Source: Achatina immaculata (taxonomy: Eukaryota > Mollusca > Gastropoda > Stylommatophora > Achatinidae). From it: a DNA stretch of 64,000 nucleotides. The stretch is taken from assembly GCA_009760885.1 (NCBI GenBank), contig CM019719.1:33213584-33277583 (forward strand), written 5' to 3'. The first letter of the stretch is position 1. Every line of letters starts with the position of its first letter. This document shows, in pieces, positions 54,131-64,000 of the stretch. A program made the position numbers and the translations under genes. Under the pieces are notes generated by a model, which made no database searches, had not been told where the DNA came from, and was given only the letters and a program-made list of their open reading frames with translations.

Positions 54131-55296
54131 ACAGATGGGCACAAAGTGAATTAAATGAAATTCATCCTTGAAAAAAAAAAGCTTTCGCCGAAATATTAGA
54201 TTGTTGTATGTTCTTCGTTTATCTGAGCTCATCTTACTTTCTGCCATCCTTGTTTCTGGCAACCTTTATCACTCTTTCTATCTTTTTTTTGTAAAACTGA
54301 ACCATGCATCTCAGTCTGTCTTTGTTACTAGAACTAGTTTTACTTTAGTCCTCATGTCTCTTATCTCTCACATTCAGGCAGCAACCGTTCGGTTACTACT
54401 TTTCTTTCTGTCACCTCTAAAGTACTTTTTCTACTACTTTTTTTTCTATTTTAATCATACATACCTCGTACTTTGCTCTAACAATTTATTATGTAGTGGC
54501 GTGCTTGTCTGAAATTAAAATATAAGAAGCATAAAAGTATATTATTTACACGGGAAGTACTTAAGCAGCTAGTTTAATCATATTGTTGAAGGTATCGATA
54601 TTTCAGCTAGAGTGGAAGTTTTACGTTGTATGTGGTAATAGATTTTCTTGTCTGGATTATTTTACGGCCCAAGCACGTGGTTGATTGGCGCTCGAGTCTT
54701 TGTATCCTTACGCTACTACTTCTGGATTGTAATTTTCTTCATCGCTCGTTTTACTGACTATGTCTTAGGCTTCCTTCCTTCCTTCCTTCCTTCCTTCCTA
54801 GTTCAGGAACTCTGATCAGCCATATCAGAGTTTAAGGTCCTCAGATTACTTAAACTTGCACGTCTTAGTAACCACATCAAAACACTTATCCGTGGATTCT
54901 TTTCAACCTTTGACCTGGGTGTCTGGAAACAGGAAGATCCTTTACTATTGGCTGGTCCGCCCAACCAATGAAACTGAGCCATTTAAGGTTAAAAAAAAAA
55001 GTTACTCAATTTTTCTTTTCTTATGAAGAGAAAGCTCCCAGTACGTCAATTCTATAATGAACTGCCCTTTCTTAAAAGGACTTGTGGGTCATAAATCTAG
55101 TCAGTCCAGTTATGGGTTTTATTACTTCCATGGGATTACGACTAGACAGTACTTTGAATGGGAGACAGAGAACATTGGACAGATTTGGGGTTTTATAGAA
55201 AAACCTGACTGTAGACTGCAAGGCAGGCTCTTCATATTTCGTACTCCTGACCCACAGAATCGAAGGTAAAACATCGTTCATCAAACTCCCTGTCTC

Positions 55297-55331
<35 letters not shown>

Positions 55332-55620
55332 AAGGAATGGCGTGAATTTATCGCTACCCTGCGAGGAGTATATGAATACCAACTCGACTTTAAATAGTCG
55401 CTGCAAGCACGAGACAACTGGACCTAGGGACACAAAACATTGCTTGTCGACTAGTGGTCGATTATGCAAATCCATCATAGGGAAAGTCATCTGTGGGAGA
55501 AGCTAATGCTTGGAAAAAAAAAAGAAAACACACAGCAACTGATATTTACCCGCGTAAAGATTCGTTTTCTTAGATGAAAAGTGCAAGTGCCAGCTAGGCG
55601 ATACTAAACCATGTTTGCTT
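54131..55620. other. Intergenic; microsatellites only
   Basis: (TTCC)n at 54,773-54,798 and (CT)n at 55,302-55,330. The 70-codon frame at 55,057-55,269 has no recognisable motif. No gene supported. Confidence 0.4.
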
Positions 55621-55639
55621 TCCTGATCAGCTCCCAATA

Positions 55640-55760
55640 ACACAGATAGACGGATGGATGAATATTGATAAATGGATAGATGAATATTGATAGATGGATG
55701 GACGAATGATAGATGGATGGATGAATATAGATAGATGGACGAATGAATATTGATAATTAT
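55640..55760. repeat. GGAT-type minisatellite
   Basis: Variants of GATAGATGGATGGATGAATA followed by TTGATA, about five copies. Confidence 0.88.
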
Positions 55761-56039
55761 ATGAGGCACTCAGAATGTAAACACGCGCGAAGGAGCCAAA
55801 TATTCTGTGCGATAAACACCAGAAACTGACATTGTAATACTATGAATTTTAACGGAACGAAGACTTCTGAAAATTTGCAAAATAAATTGTAACAAAATTA
55901 TTACTCTAAATGGTTCTAAGGACTGCAAACGCGCCACAAACAGCCTCTGGCAGTCAAGTCCAGCTCCTGGCCTTCCTGTGGCAGAACTGTTTAAACTGAC
56001 AGGAGAAGGGGCGAGGGCGAATATCTGGCGCCTGAAAAC

Positions 56040-57400
56040 CAGTTACTTAGGGTAGATGAGTGGCACGTTTGGTAGCTCATCTGCCGCTGTTGGCGAGATC
56101 TTCAGCTGCCGTGCGTGGAGCGGTGCTCCTCCCGGCCAATGAAGAAATTTGCAAATGAGGTTGCCGCACAGCATCACTGCGGAAAAGGTGGTAGAAAGGA
56201 TAAAGCGAAGCAAACAGTCAAATCACGGCACCTCTGGTCTGGAGGTCGGCCACGTCCTGAGTGCAGTCATATCGGGTGAAATGCATGAACCAGCTTGTCC
56301 CAGAGGTTAAGACACTGCTGGCGAGACTCTTCAAATGCCGCGCGTGGAGTGAAGCTCCTCCCGGTTAAGGAAGTAAATGCGGAAAAGAAATAAAGGTTGC
56401 TGTGCAGAGCCGATGGGAAAAGGTGGTGGAAAGTGAAGTTTAACCGGTATGTCCAGTAGTATCGCTACGAGAGCTATACCACGGCACCTCTGCTCTAGAG
56501 GCCGCCCATGTCCAAAATACACCTACACTGGTGAAATATGCCTAAACCGGCACACACCAGGGGTGGAACTTGATGGCTAGACATGTCATGCCACCTCCGC
56601 TCTAGAGGTCGGTAACGCCTGATAAACACCCATACTGGTGAATTTTGCCTAAACCGGCTCATACCAGGGGTAAATCTTGAAGGCTATGCATGTCACAGTA
56701 CCTCTGCCCTAGAGGTCGGTCACGTCCCAAACACGCCCATACTGGGATAATGCCTAAACCGGCTCAACCCAGGGGTAGAAGTCACTAGTGGCGAGGATTC
56801 GTCCTCCTGGACAAAAGCTCCATCCTGGTCACAACTAGGAAGGGTAGCGTTCACGACCGCAAAATGCTGAAGTCGGAGACACTGGACCAGGGAAGTCTAG
56901 ATAGGCAACCACCTCTCACCCAGCGGGGATGTTTGCGTATCCTAATCACGCTGAGGTTTTCAGGTGAGAAAATCCAACCCTGGACTGGATGGGCAACCAC
57001 CTCTAACCCGGCGGTGATACACGGGTATCTCAAAACACGTCGAGGTTTTCCGGTGAGAAAGTCCAATTCTGGCCTGGGTGGGCTACCGCCTCTCACCCAG
57101 CGGGGATGCACTGATATCCTAAACACGTCGAGGTCTTCCGGTGAGAAAGTCCAACCCTAGACTAAACTGGTGCAATGAAAACCACGGTGTCACGCAATCC
57201 CGCTTCCGAGACCCACCAAGAATACAGGCTAAAGCACTGTGATACTATGAACCCCTTGTGGTCCTCTCATGGATCTCGTGTGGTCTATTTTGGACCACAT
57301 AGGGGACCACGGGACCTAACGAGGACCACAGGCGTGAATTCAGTAGGTTCACAGTGCGGTTTTTGGTGGTAGAAGTGAACGAAGAAGAAGAAGAAGAAGA
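56040..57400. repeat. Complex region of nested tandem repeats (about 235, 115-125 and 83 bp units)
   Basis: Block 1: 56,080-56,300 and 56,320-56,530 repeat GCGTGGAGYGRHGCTCCTCC, AAAGGTGGTGGAAAG and CACGGCACCTCTG. Block 2: 56,480-56,790 repeats CCACCTCTGCYCTAGAGGYC-type sequence, CCCATACTGG and CCTAAACCGGCTCA. Block 3: 56,890-57,170 has three copies of GGGCAACCACCTCTCACCCA ... GGTGAGAAAGTCCAACCCT. It ends in (GAA)n at 57,379-57,400, like a retroelement tail. Probably a repetitive or 5' part of one element; not identified. Confidence 0.75.
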
Positions 57401-57411
57401 TTACTCTAAAT

Positions 57412-57868
57412 CAGTATTTCTGAGGCTTGTCCAGGCTGCCGCCCCGCTTTTCTCCCAGGCCACAACTTCAGCCGCGCCCCCCCCCCCCCCCCCCCACTTA
57501 CATGATACTCATACAATTACCTATTAAACTAGGATACGCATTACACAACTGAAAACTTTAGCTAGCGAACAAATTTATTTAACAGTATAAAAGCGTACAT
57601 TTATAACTCACCTACTGCATTATTTTCTCGGCTTTTAATGTTAGAGTTTTATGTAGGGACACACGTTCCTCAATATCAGGTTGGAAAGTGCTAAGAAGGA
57701 AGGTATTACTGTATCCGTCTGTTGCTTTGTTTTCCCTCAACAACCCGTCCCACCGCCCCCTTTTTCTTTTACTGGCCCCCTTCCCCCCAGTGACCCTGTT
57801 TTTTTTCACCGCCTCCGACCCCCCCTCCCCAAATAGGGAGGCGTCATCGCCCACTGTGAGAAACACTG
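57412..57868. mobile_element. hAT-like MITE with 8-bp target duplication
   Basis: The left end is CAGTATTTCTGAGGC; the right end, reversed, is CAGTGTTTCTCACAG, the classic hAT CAGTGTTTCTCA terminus. Flanks are CTCTAAAT (57404-57411) and ATCTAAAT (57869-57876), 7 of 8 identical. It contains a long poly-C tract at 57,478-57,495 and no transposase. Confidence 0.75.
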
Positions 57869-57876
57869 ATCTAAAT

Positions 57877-58595
57877 ACACCCTTATCCTTTCATCGTCAG
57901 GTGTCCATAGAGAGGCTTTTCTGGCAGATAAAGTGGTATTTTATCTTTTCAAATTACATGGACAAAATCCATTACATTCTGAACATGCTCACTACACATT
58001 TAGCGCGCAGGTAAGTAGTGCATAACATTCACAGTTCTGAAATCACTGTACTGTAAAGAGTATTTCTGTCCTCGCGTAAGTCAATTTTTCTGATCAAATG
58101 ATGGAAATTTTTGTTTCCTATTATTTTGGCATAGGTTCGAGAAGTCAAGAGTAGAGAGGAATCTGGATTATTTGGGGAAAGTCATATTAGGAACTGACGA
58201 ACAGTTTTAGGTCAGAAATGTTCTTTTGTCGATAGGGGAGACAACATATTAGCTTAAAAATATTTTAGTGTTAAAGACATCGCCTGATAATAAATATAAT
58301 AATGATAGCAACATCGCATTCATATTTTTATTTCTCATCGTTTGAAGTTAATGCGATGGAGAACCATAAGGTAAAGACAATTTAAAAATTACCCGGCGAA
58401 CTATAACGGAATAAAACTTGATGCACGTCAAGGTTGTATGACCACGTTCGCAAAAAGCCGATGGTTCGAGCACGAATAGTGCAGCGCTCTGCCTTTAGTC
58501 TAGCGGAAACCAAGGCGAAATGAACGTGAACTCACCGCCGCGGAATTGCACCACCGCTGAAATTCATCATAGGATGTTGGTTTCATTACGGGAGT
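57877..58595. other. Intergenic, no feature recognised
   Basis: AT-rich, without family motifs on either strand. Confidence 0.4.
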
Positions 58596-58599
58596 GAAA

Positions 58600-58990
58600 A
58601 GAGCATGACTCAACGAAAAGTTTATGAACAGATAAAAAGGTTTAAAGCGCGGGGGTTGGGGGGGGGGGTGAAGCAACCGATGAATAGTATCTATGACAAC
58701 ACAAGTCTCTCCATGAAGCCTGAGACAATGCAACAACTGTGGTTTGAACGTTTTCCTTGTCCCTCATGCAGTCCTAATCTGGCACTAATTCGGTTATCAC
58801 GTCGTCGGTCCACTTAAAGAGACTACGCAGGTTCGCCTCTGATAATGAGGTTTAAGGAATGGTGCAGATCTATATTCGGGAGCAAACGAAGAGCTTCTTC
58901 CACCAATGGATGAGGAAGGTAGCGGAAGGATACAAGAAGTGCATCGTCTTGTGGGAGGACTGTGTGTAACAGTATAGGATAGGTAAATGG
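58600..58990 (+). mobile_element. mariner-like relic, internally deleted
   Basis: TQRKVYEQIKRFKAR (end of HTH), then a deletion to YDNTSLSMKPETMQQL (second Asp motif), SPNLAL and, after frameshift, YHVVGPLKETLRRFASDNEV, KSFFHQWMRKVAEGYKKCIV and LWEDCV. Resembles the subfamily at 26.5-26.8 kb (GP..AL.GHR..SDDEVKE / KKLVERYN). Confidence 0.75.
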
Positions 58991-59129
58991 TTTGGATAAG
59001 GGGAAAAAAAGAGTAGTCTCTCATATAGAGAGCTGATTTTGGAAACTTTTAAGCTTGCGCTGCAAATGAACGAGTGATGTAAAGTTCACGCGTACTGGTA
59101 TACACTGTGAATGGATGGGAGAAAGATGC

Positions 59130-60240
59130 AGAAAGCAGTAGACGTAAGGAAGGACAACGGTTAGGAGCGGCAAGGAAGGACAACGGTTAGGACCGGCAAG
59201 GAAGGACAACGGTTAGGACCGGCAAGGAAGGACAACGGTTAGGACCGGCAAGGAAGGAGAATGGTTAAAGACCGGCAAAGAAAGAGAACGGTTAGGACCG
59301 GCAAGGAAAGAGAACGGTTAAAGACCGACAAGGAAGGAGAATGGTTAAAGACCGGCAAGGAAGGAGAATGGTTAAAGACCGACAAGGAAAGATAACAGTT
59401 AAAGACCGACAAGGAAGGAGAATGGTTAAAGACCGGCAAGGAAAGAGAACGGTTAAAGACCGACAAGGAAAGAGAATGGTTAAAGACGGACAAGGAAAGA
59501 GAATGGTTAAAGACTGGCAAGGAAAGAGAACGGTTAAAGACCGACAAGGAAGGAGAATGGTTAAAGACTGACAAGGAAGGAGAATGGTTAAAGACGGACA
59601 AGGAAAGAGAATGGTTAAAGACCGACAAGGAAAGAGAACGGTTAAAGACCGACAAGGAAAGAGAATAGTTAAAGACCGACAAGGAAGGAGAATGGTTAAA
59701 GACCGACAAGGAAAGAGAACGGTTAAAGACCGACAAGGAAAGAGAACGGTTAAAGACCGACAAGGAAAGAGAACGGTTAAAGACCGACAAGGAAGGAGAA
59801 TGGTTAAAGACCGATAAGGAAAGAGAACGGTTAAAGACCGACAAGAAAGGAGAATGGTTAAAGACCGGCAAGGAAGGAGAATGGTTAAAGACCGCCAAGA
59901 AAGGAGAATGGTTAAAGACCGGCAAGGAAGGAGAATGGTTAAAGACCGGCAAGGAAGGAGAACGGTTAAAGACCGACAAGGAAAGAGAATAGTTAAAGAC
60001 CGACAAGGAAGGAGAATGGTTAAAGACCGACAAGGAAAGAGAATAGTTAAAGACCGACAAGGAAGGAGAATGGTTAAAGACCGACAAGGAAAGAGAACGG
60101 TTAAAGACCGACAAGGAAGGAGAATAGTTAAAGACCGACAAGGAAGGAGAATGGTTAAAGACCGGCAAGGAAGGAGAATGGTTAAAGACCGACAAGGAAG
60201 GAGAATGGTTAAAGACCGGCAAAGAAGGAGATCAGAGAAT
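59130..60240. repeat. 27-bp minisatellite, about 40 copies, open in several frames
   Basis: Units of AAGGAAGGAGAATGGTTAAA followed by GACCGAC or GACCGGC; the first few at the left edge are 26-bp versions (GGTTAGGACCGGC). The main variants are AGGAGAATGG, AAGAGAACGG and AAGAGAATAG. Because 27 is nine codons, minus-strand frames 60222-59239 (327 codons) and 60317-59292 (341 codons) and plus-strand blocks (MVKDRQGRR repeats) are all open; none is supported as a gene. Confidence 0.95.
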
Positions 60241-61649
60241 GTAGAGCAGATATGAAGAAAAAAAAATGACGGTTGAGACTGGCAAGGAAGGAGGTCTGAA
60301 AATGTACAATCAAGCAAGTTCCTCTTTCAGAGTTTTTAGTTGGGTTGTCGAAAATGTAGAGTTTAGGTTGTAGTCTGTCTCTTTGTAGGGAAATGGTTAG
60401 AGTTGGTTAATTTGTCTTTTTTATGACAGTTTTTTTCTGGTTTTTATGTGGAGTTGGGGGTAGACTGTCTCTCTGGACCACGTGGTGAATTCAGATTGAG
60501 AAAGTATGTTGTGTTTTCTGTTGTAAGAAGTTGGAAATGTCCTTTAACATTTTGTTTTGCCGTGAGAAAGATCGTCCCATGGCCACGCCAGTCGCCCGGA
60601 CACCTATTTCATGTTGTGGTTTTCATCAGCATTTTCATTCCACTTCCATTGGCAACATGCAGCAACAAATGGGGTTTCACCAATAAACCTGCTCTCTGCT
60701 AACTGCTGGAATTATGTGATGATTGATCTATGTTATGTCGCAACTGTGCAGCTGATAGAAGTTGAAATGTTGATTATGGCTCAAGTTTGTGTATGAATCT
60801 TAGTTTTTCTTGTTACTGACCCTGGGTTATCGAGGTTACATAGAGCATATCAGTGTAACAAAACGGATATGTAACGAAACGGATATCTAGCGCAAGTGTA
60901 ACGCTTGCATGGATATTGTATGTATGATATAGATGTGGGTCCCCAGTGCGTATGCACCATTACATCTCTTTATATGCGGAGAAGTGGTGTAACTGTTACG
61001 TTCGTTTGCTCACAGTTACAGGTGGGGAACCTATATATTCTCAACTAATCTATGTTCCCTTTACGTTTATTGTCCTTTCTCTTTCAAATACAGAATATTC
61101 TTCATCCCAGTGGCAGAAGGTCCACTAATCTACGGAACAGACTTGATGGAAGCGGTCGGCTCAATAACAAAAACACACCGCACGCAAAAAACAACTTGCA
61201 CGCCAAACAGCGCCATTCTTGATCATCCATTCAGGAGAGTTTGGCCGTGGCGGGGGCCAGCGGACTTGACAGTGTCTGGCTGGATGAAGATACTCGCTTA
61301 GAAGCCTAACAAATTCAGTGTTGTCAAACTTCCATCGTCTGATTGCCAGCAATGTCTTCAGTGGTTCGTCAGAAAGGTAATGGACGTTAACTTGTTTCTT
61401 TCGTTTAGTGCTCTTTTTTTTCGGTGCCAGATCAGATGCGTTTATTCACTCTTTTTTTTTAAAAAAAATCTAATTTATGAAATCTCTTACCCTAAAGTAA
61501 AAGACTTACTTAAGTTGTAAAATGTAGTTTTATTCCCTAGGTGATCTGTTTCTAAATTAAATGCGCGTATAATACAACAGTACGTCTCGTATGGTAAGTT
61601 TAAAGTTTTGACTTTCACTGCTGAATTAATTTCCATACTCTGCCAGAAC

Positions 61650-61682
<33 letters not shown>

Positions 61683-62265
61683 CAGCAACAACAACAACAA
61701 TAAAAGTGGAATGAAATTATTGTATAATTAAAATAAAATAAAAAAAACATGGGTTGGATTAGAAATGTGCTGCCATTCATTTTATTTTGACTTTGTCTAA
61801 ATATCGCTATGAACATTGATTCTCATATTTGTGTAAGATCTACTGACACTGTTTCGGAGTGAAAAGGTTAATGTACGTTGACTTTACAATACTATTTTTA
61901 CTAATTTATCATTTCAAGTTACCTCATTTCCAATAATGTTATCTTCATTTTATATACTATTGTTTAAAAATATGTTTTTGTTTGTCTTAATTTTGTATGC
62001 TGTTGTTCTCTTTATACTACATGTTTTATTTTTGTCTTAATTTTATGTACTATAATTTTTAAATGCATACTTCATTTTGAGAGTGACTTTAGAGGCGGCA
62101 TTCGGTGCATTATCGTACTATGTAAAGACAACTAAGAGAGACATAATCGATTTTATGTAACAGATAAGAAAGTAAGGACATGAAATATTGCAAAAAATAG
62201 GTCCCGTGAGAATTTGTAGACATAATTTCCATGGTGGATTTATAAAAATACATCTTCACGGTGGA
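60241..62265. other. Intergenic; one weak exon-like signal near 61.35 kb
   Basis: (CAA)n at 61,648-61,700. A short ATG exon-like stretch at 61352-61376 (MSSVVRQK, then AAAG|GTAATG) follows a more CpG-rich patch (61,170-61,300), which could be a first exon of a plus-strand gene beyond the window. No homology recognised. Confidence 0.3.
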
Positions 62266-62267
62266 AT

Positions 62268-63567
62268 TATTCATTCAGAAAGTAATGCAACACATCGTTT
62301 TTTTTAAGCTAATAATGAGGATAGAAGAATGAAATTTTGCACAATTTAAATATGGCATGTGCTGATTATGTGAACCAAATTGCACCACAACCGGCCAAAG
62401 AATATGGCTGCCCTAACCGTTGAAATGGAACGTATTAGGGACTTGCGGTATAAGCAGCGAAATGTGATAGAATTTCTCATTGCAGAGAAGGAAACTGTTG
62501 TGAACATTCATAAGCGTCTATGTGATATGTATGGAAGTTTTGCAGTCGACAGGACTACAGTCAGTCGCTGGGTTCAGAGAATCAAAGAATCAATAAGTGG
62601 AGATAAAGAGCTGCATGATAGGCCGTGCTGTGGACGTCCTGCCACAGCCACCAAGGCAGAAACGTTGAAATGCGCTGAGGGTCATTACTCTTACGGATAG
62701 GCGTATCACTACTCAACAACTGACCTTAAAGCTGACAGTCAGCAATGGTAGTGCAAATGCAGTTATAAAAGCTCTCGGATTTTCTAAGGTTTGCGCAAGA
62801 TGGGTTCCTCGAAGTCTCACAAATGAACATCGATTGTAAAGGAAAGCAATTTTTCTGAATTGTTGGAGCGTTTCAGTGCTGAGGGAGAGAATCTTTTTGG
62901 CTAAGATCTTAACAGGTGACGAAACCTGGGCACATCATTTTGAACCTGAGATAAAAAGACAGCCAATGGAGTAGCATCATCCGTCTCTTCAGCTGGAAAG
63001 ATCATGATCACTGTCTTTTGGGGCATTGAAGGTGTGGTTCTTGTGAATATTATACCAAGAGGAGAGACAATCAATTTGCAAGCTTACATTAAGACATTGA
63101 AAAAACTCAATCAACGTTTTCGCAGAGTTTGACCGAACAAGAATCCAGCAGACCTACTTCTCCTTCACGACAATGCGGCTCCTCACACAAGTCTGGCAAC
63201 ATGGGAAACAATCACCAAATTGGGTTGGACTGTACTACCCCAACCACCCTATAGTCCCGATTTGGCACCCTCTGATTTCCATCTGTTTGGTCCACTTAAA
63301 GATGCACTCCGAGGGGTAAGATTTGAGGATGACGAAGGAGTGATTCCTGCAGCGAAGAAATGGCTACATAATCAAGAGAAAATCTGGTACGGGCTAGGAA
63401 TACATGCACTTGTTTCGCGCTGGCGTAAAGCCGTACAACTTTATGGGGATTATATTGAATAATACCAATATTTACATGACATATCCATGTATATTGTGTA
63501 TAAATTTCAAGCTTTTTGCACAAACAGCTCCTGATTAAAACGATGTGGTGCATTACTTTATGAACGC
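62268..63567 (+). pseudogene. mariner (DD34D) element, near full length, frameshifted
   Basis: Terminal inverted repeats: left TTCAGAAAGTAATGCAACAC followed by ATCGTTTT; right, reversed, TTCATAAAGTAATGCACCAC followed by ATCGTTTT. The 1.3-kb length is typical. The transposase begins near 62,352-62,404, with the HTH region VVNIHKRLCDMYGSFAVDRT / TVSRWVQRI in a 106-codon frame. After a frameshift at about 62,690 come GDETWAHHFEPE (first Asp), HDNAAPHTSLATWETI (second Asp) and PPYSPDLAPSDFHLFGPLKD (third Asp). There are exactly 34 residues between the second and third Asp (DD34D). All three catalytic Asp codons survive although the frame is broken. Confidence 0.92.
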
Positions 63568-64000
63568 CCCTCGGAGTTCATAAAATTGCATGAGACTTTT
63601 AGAGATGAGTTTATTGTTCATTATGATTGAGACATTTATATATGATTTAGTTTTATTGCTCATGCTTGGCTGATATAACTTTGTTATGTTTCACACTTTC
63701 TCCATTTCATGTCTGTTAAGACATTTACTTTGTGATAATACGAACGAATGATGAAGCCATCATGTTCAACTTACAGGTCATGAACATTTATTTCAATACT
63801 CAGCCCAAAAGGCAATACTGGTAGTAGGTTATTCCATTCCATTTGTAAATCAGAGCAGTAACAGAATGAACTGAACTCGGCGTGACCATACAAAGCTTTG
63901 ATCTTGCCTAGAGGTGTTTTTTTTTTGCTCTTCTGTTCAAATTTTGCCTGGTCCGTTGACGATATCAAGGGTTGCCGATTTAAAACTCACCCGGATGTTT
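63568..64000. other. Right edge, no feature recognised
   Basis: AT-rich with a T-tract at 63,919-63,928. Short open frames only. Confidence 0.4.

Noticed and set aside
59239..60317. 327- and 341-codon minus-strand frames as repeat proteins
   Set aside because: Two overlapping frames of the same 27-bp array cannot both be genes, and neither has a unique domain, signal peptide or exon structure.

Overview
This is eukaryotic, intron-rich, repeat-dense DNA, most likely from a mollusc (perhaps a gastropod). That placement is inferred from the style of the LINE and SINE families and from gene structure; no species is claimed. There is no operon, CRISPR array or other prokaryotic feature. Two protein-coding genes are well supported. 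They lie head to head about 0.4 kb apart around 10.85-11.22 kb.

The minus-strand gene (10.86 kb leftward to beyond the left edge) is an hnRNP U-like protein closest to HNRNPUL1. Five coding exons are visible: a low-complexity Met/Ala/Gln/Pro-rich N-terminus and most of a B30.2/SPRY domain. The end of SPRY and the expected P-loop and RGG regions lie outside the window. The plus-strand gene (11,222-29,612) is a complete eight-exon mu-crystallin/ketimine reductase (CRYM, 310 aa). All its introns are GT-AG, the reading frame is continuous, and a poly(A) signal lies about 335 bp after the stop. The two genes are unrelated in function (nuclear RNA-binding protein versus cytosolic NAD(P)H-dependent imine reductase) and are linked only by a possible shared promoter.

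The CRYM introns are full of debris: several LINE families, mariner relics, a TTAA-flanked piggyBac-like MITE, minisatellites, and a perfect 43-bp inverted repeat built from LINE sequence. From 29.9 kb to the right edge (34 kb) I find no confident host gene. That region is a mosaic of 5'-truncated LINE copies on both strands, a dispersed repeat (called R1 here) with an (acaagt)n tail, tRNA-type SINE copies, two hAT-like MITEs with recognisable 8-bp target duplications, and mariner relics. The mariners include a nearly full-length but frameshifted DD34D element at 62.27-63.57 kb. About a dozen unrelated minisatellites are also present, including an 18-bp array (34 kb) and a 27-bp array (59-60 kb) whose periods divisible by three create long, probably meaningless, open frames on both strands.

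LINE labels A-I and R1 are local names used only to link copies within this window. I did not find a convincing new functional system. The most informative anomalies are structural: the inverted repeat, an apparently twin-primed LINE, LINE insertions inside minisatellites, internal expansion of an R1 copy, and the bidirectional gene pair.
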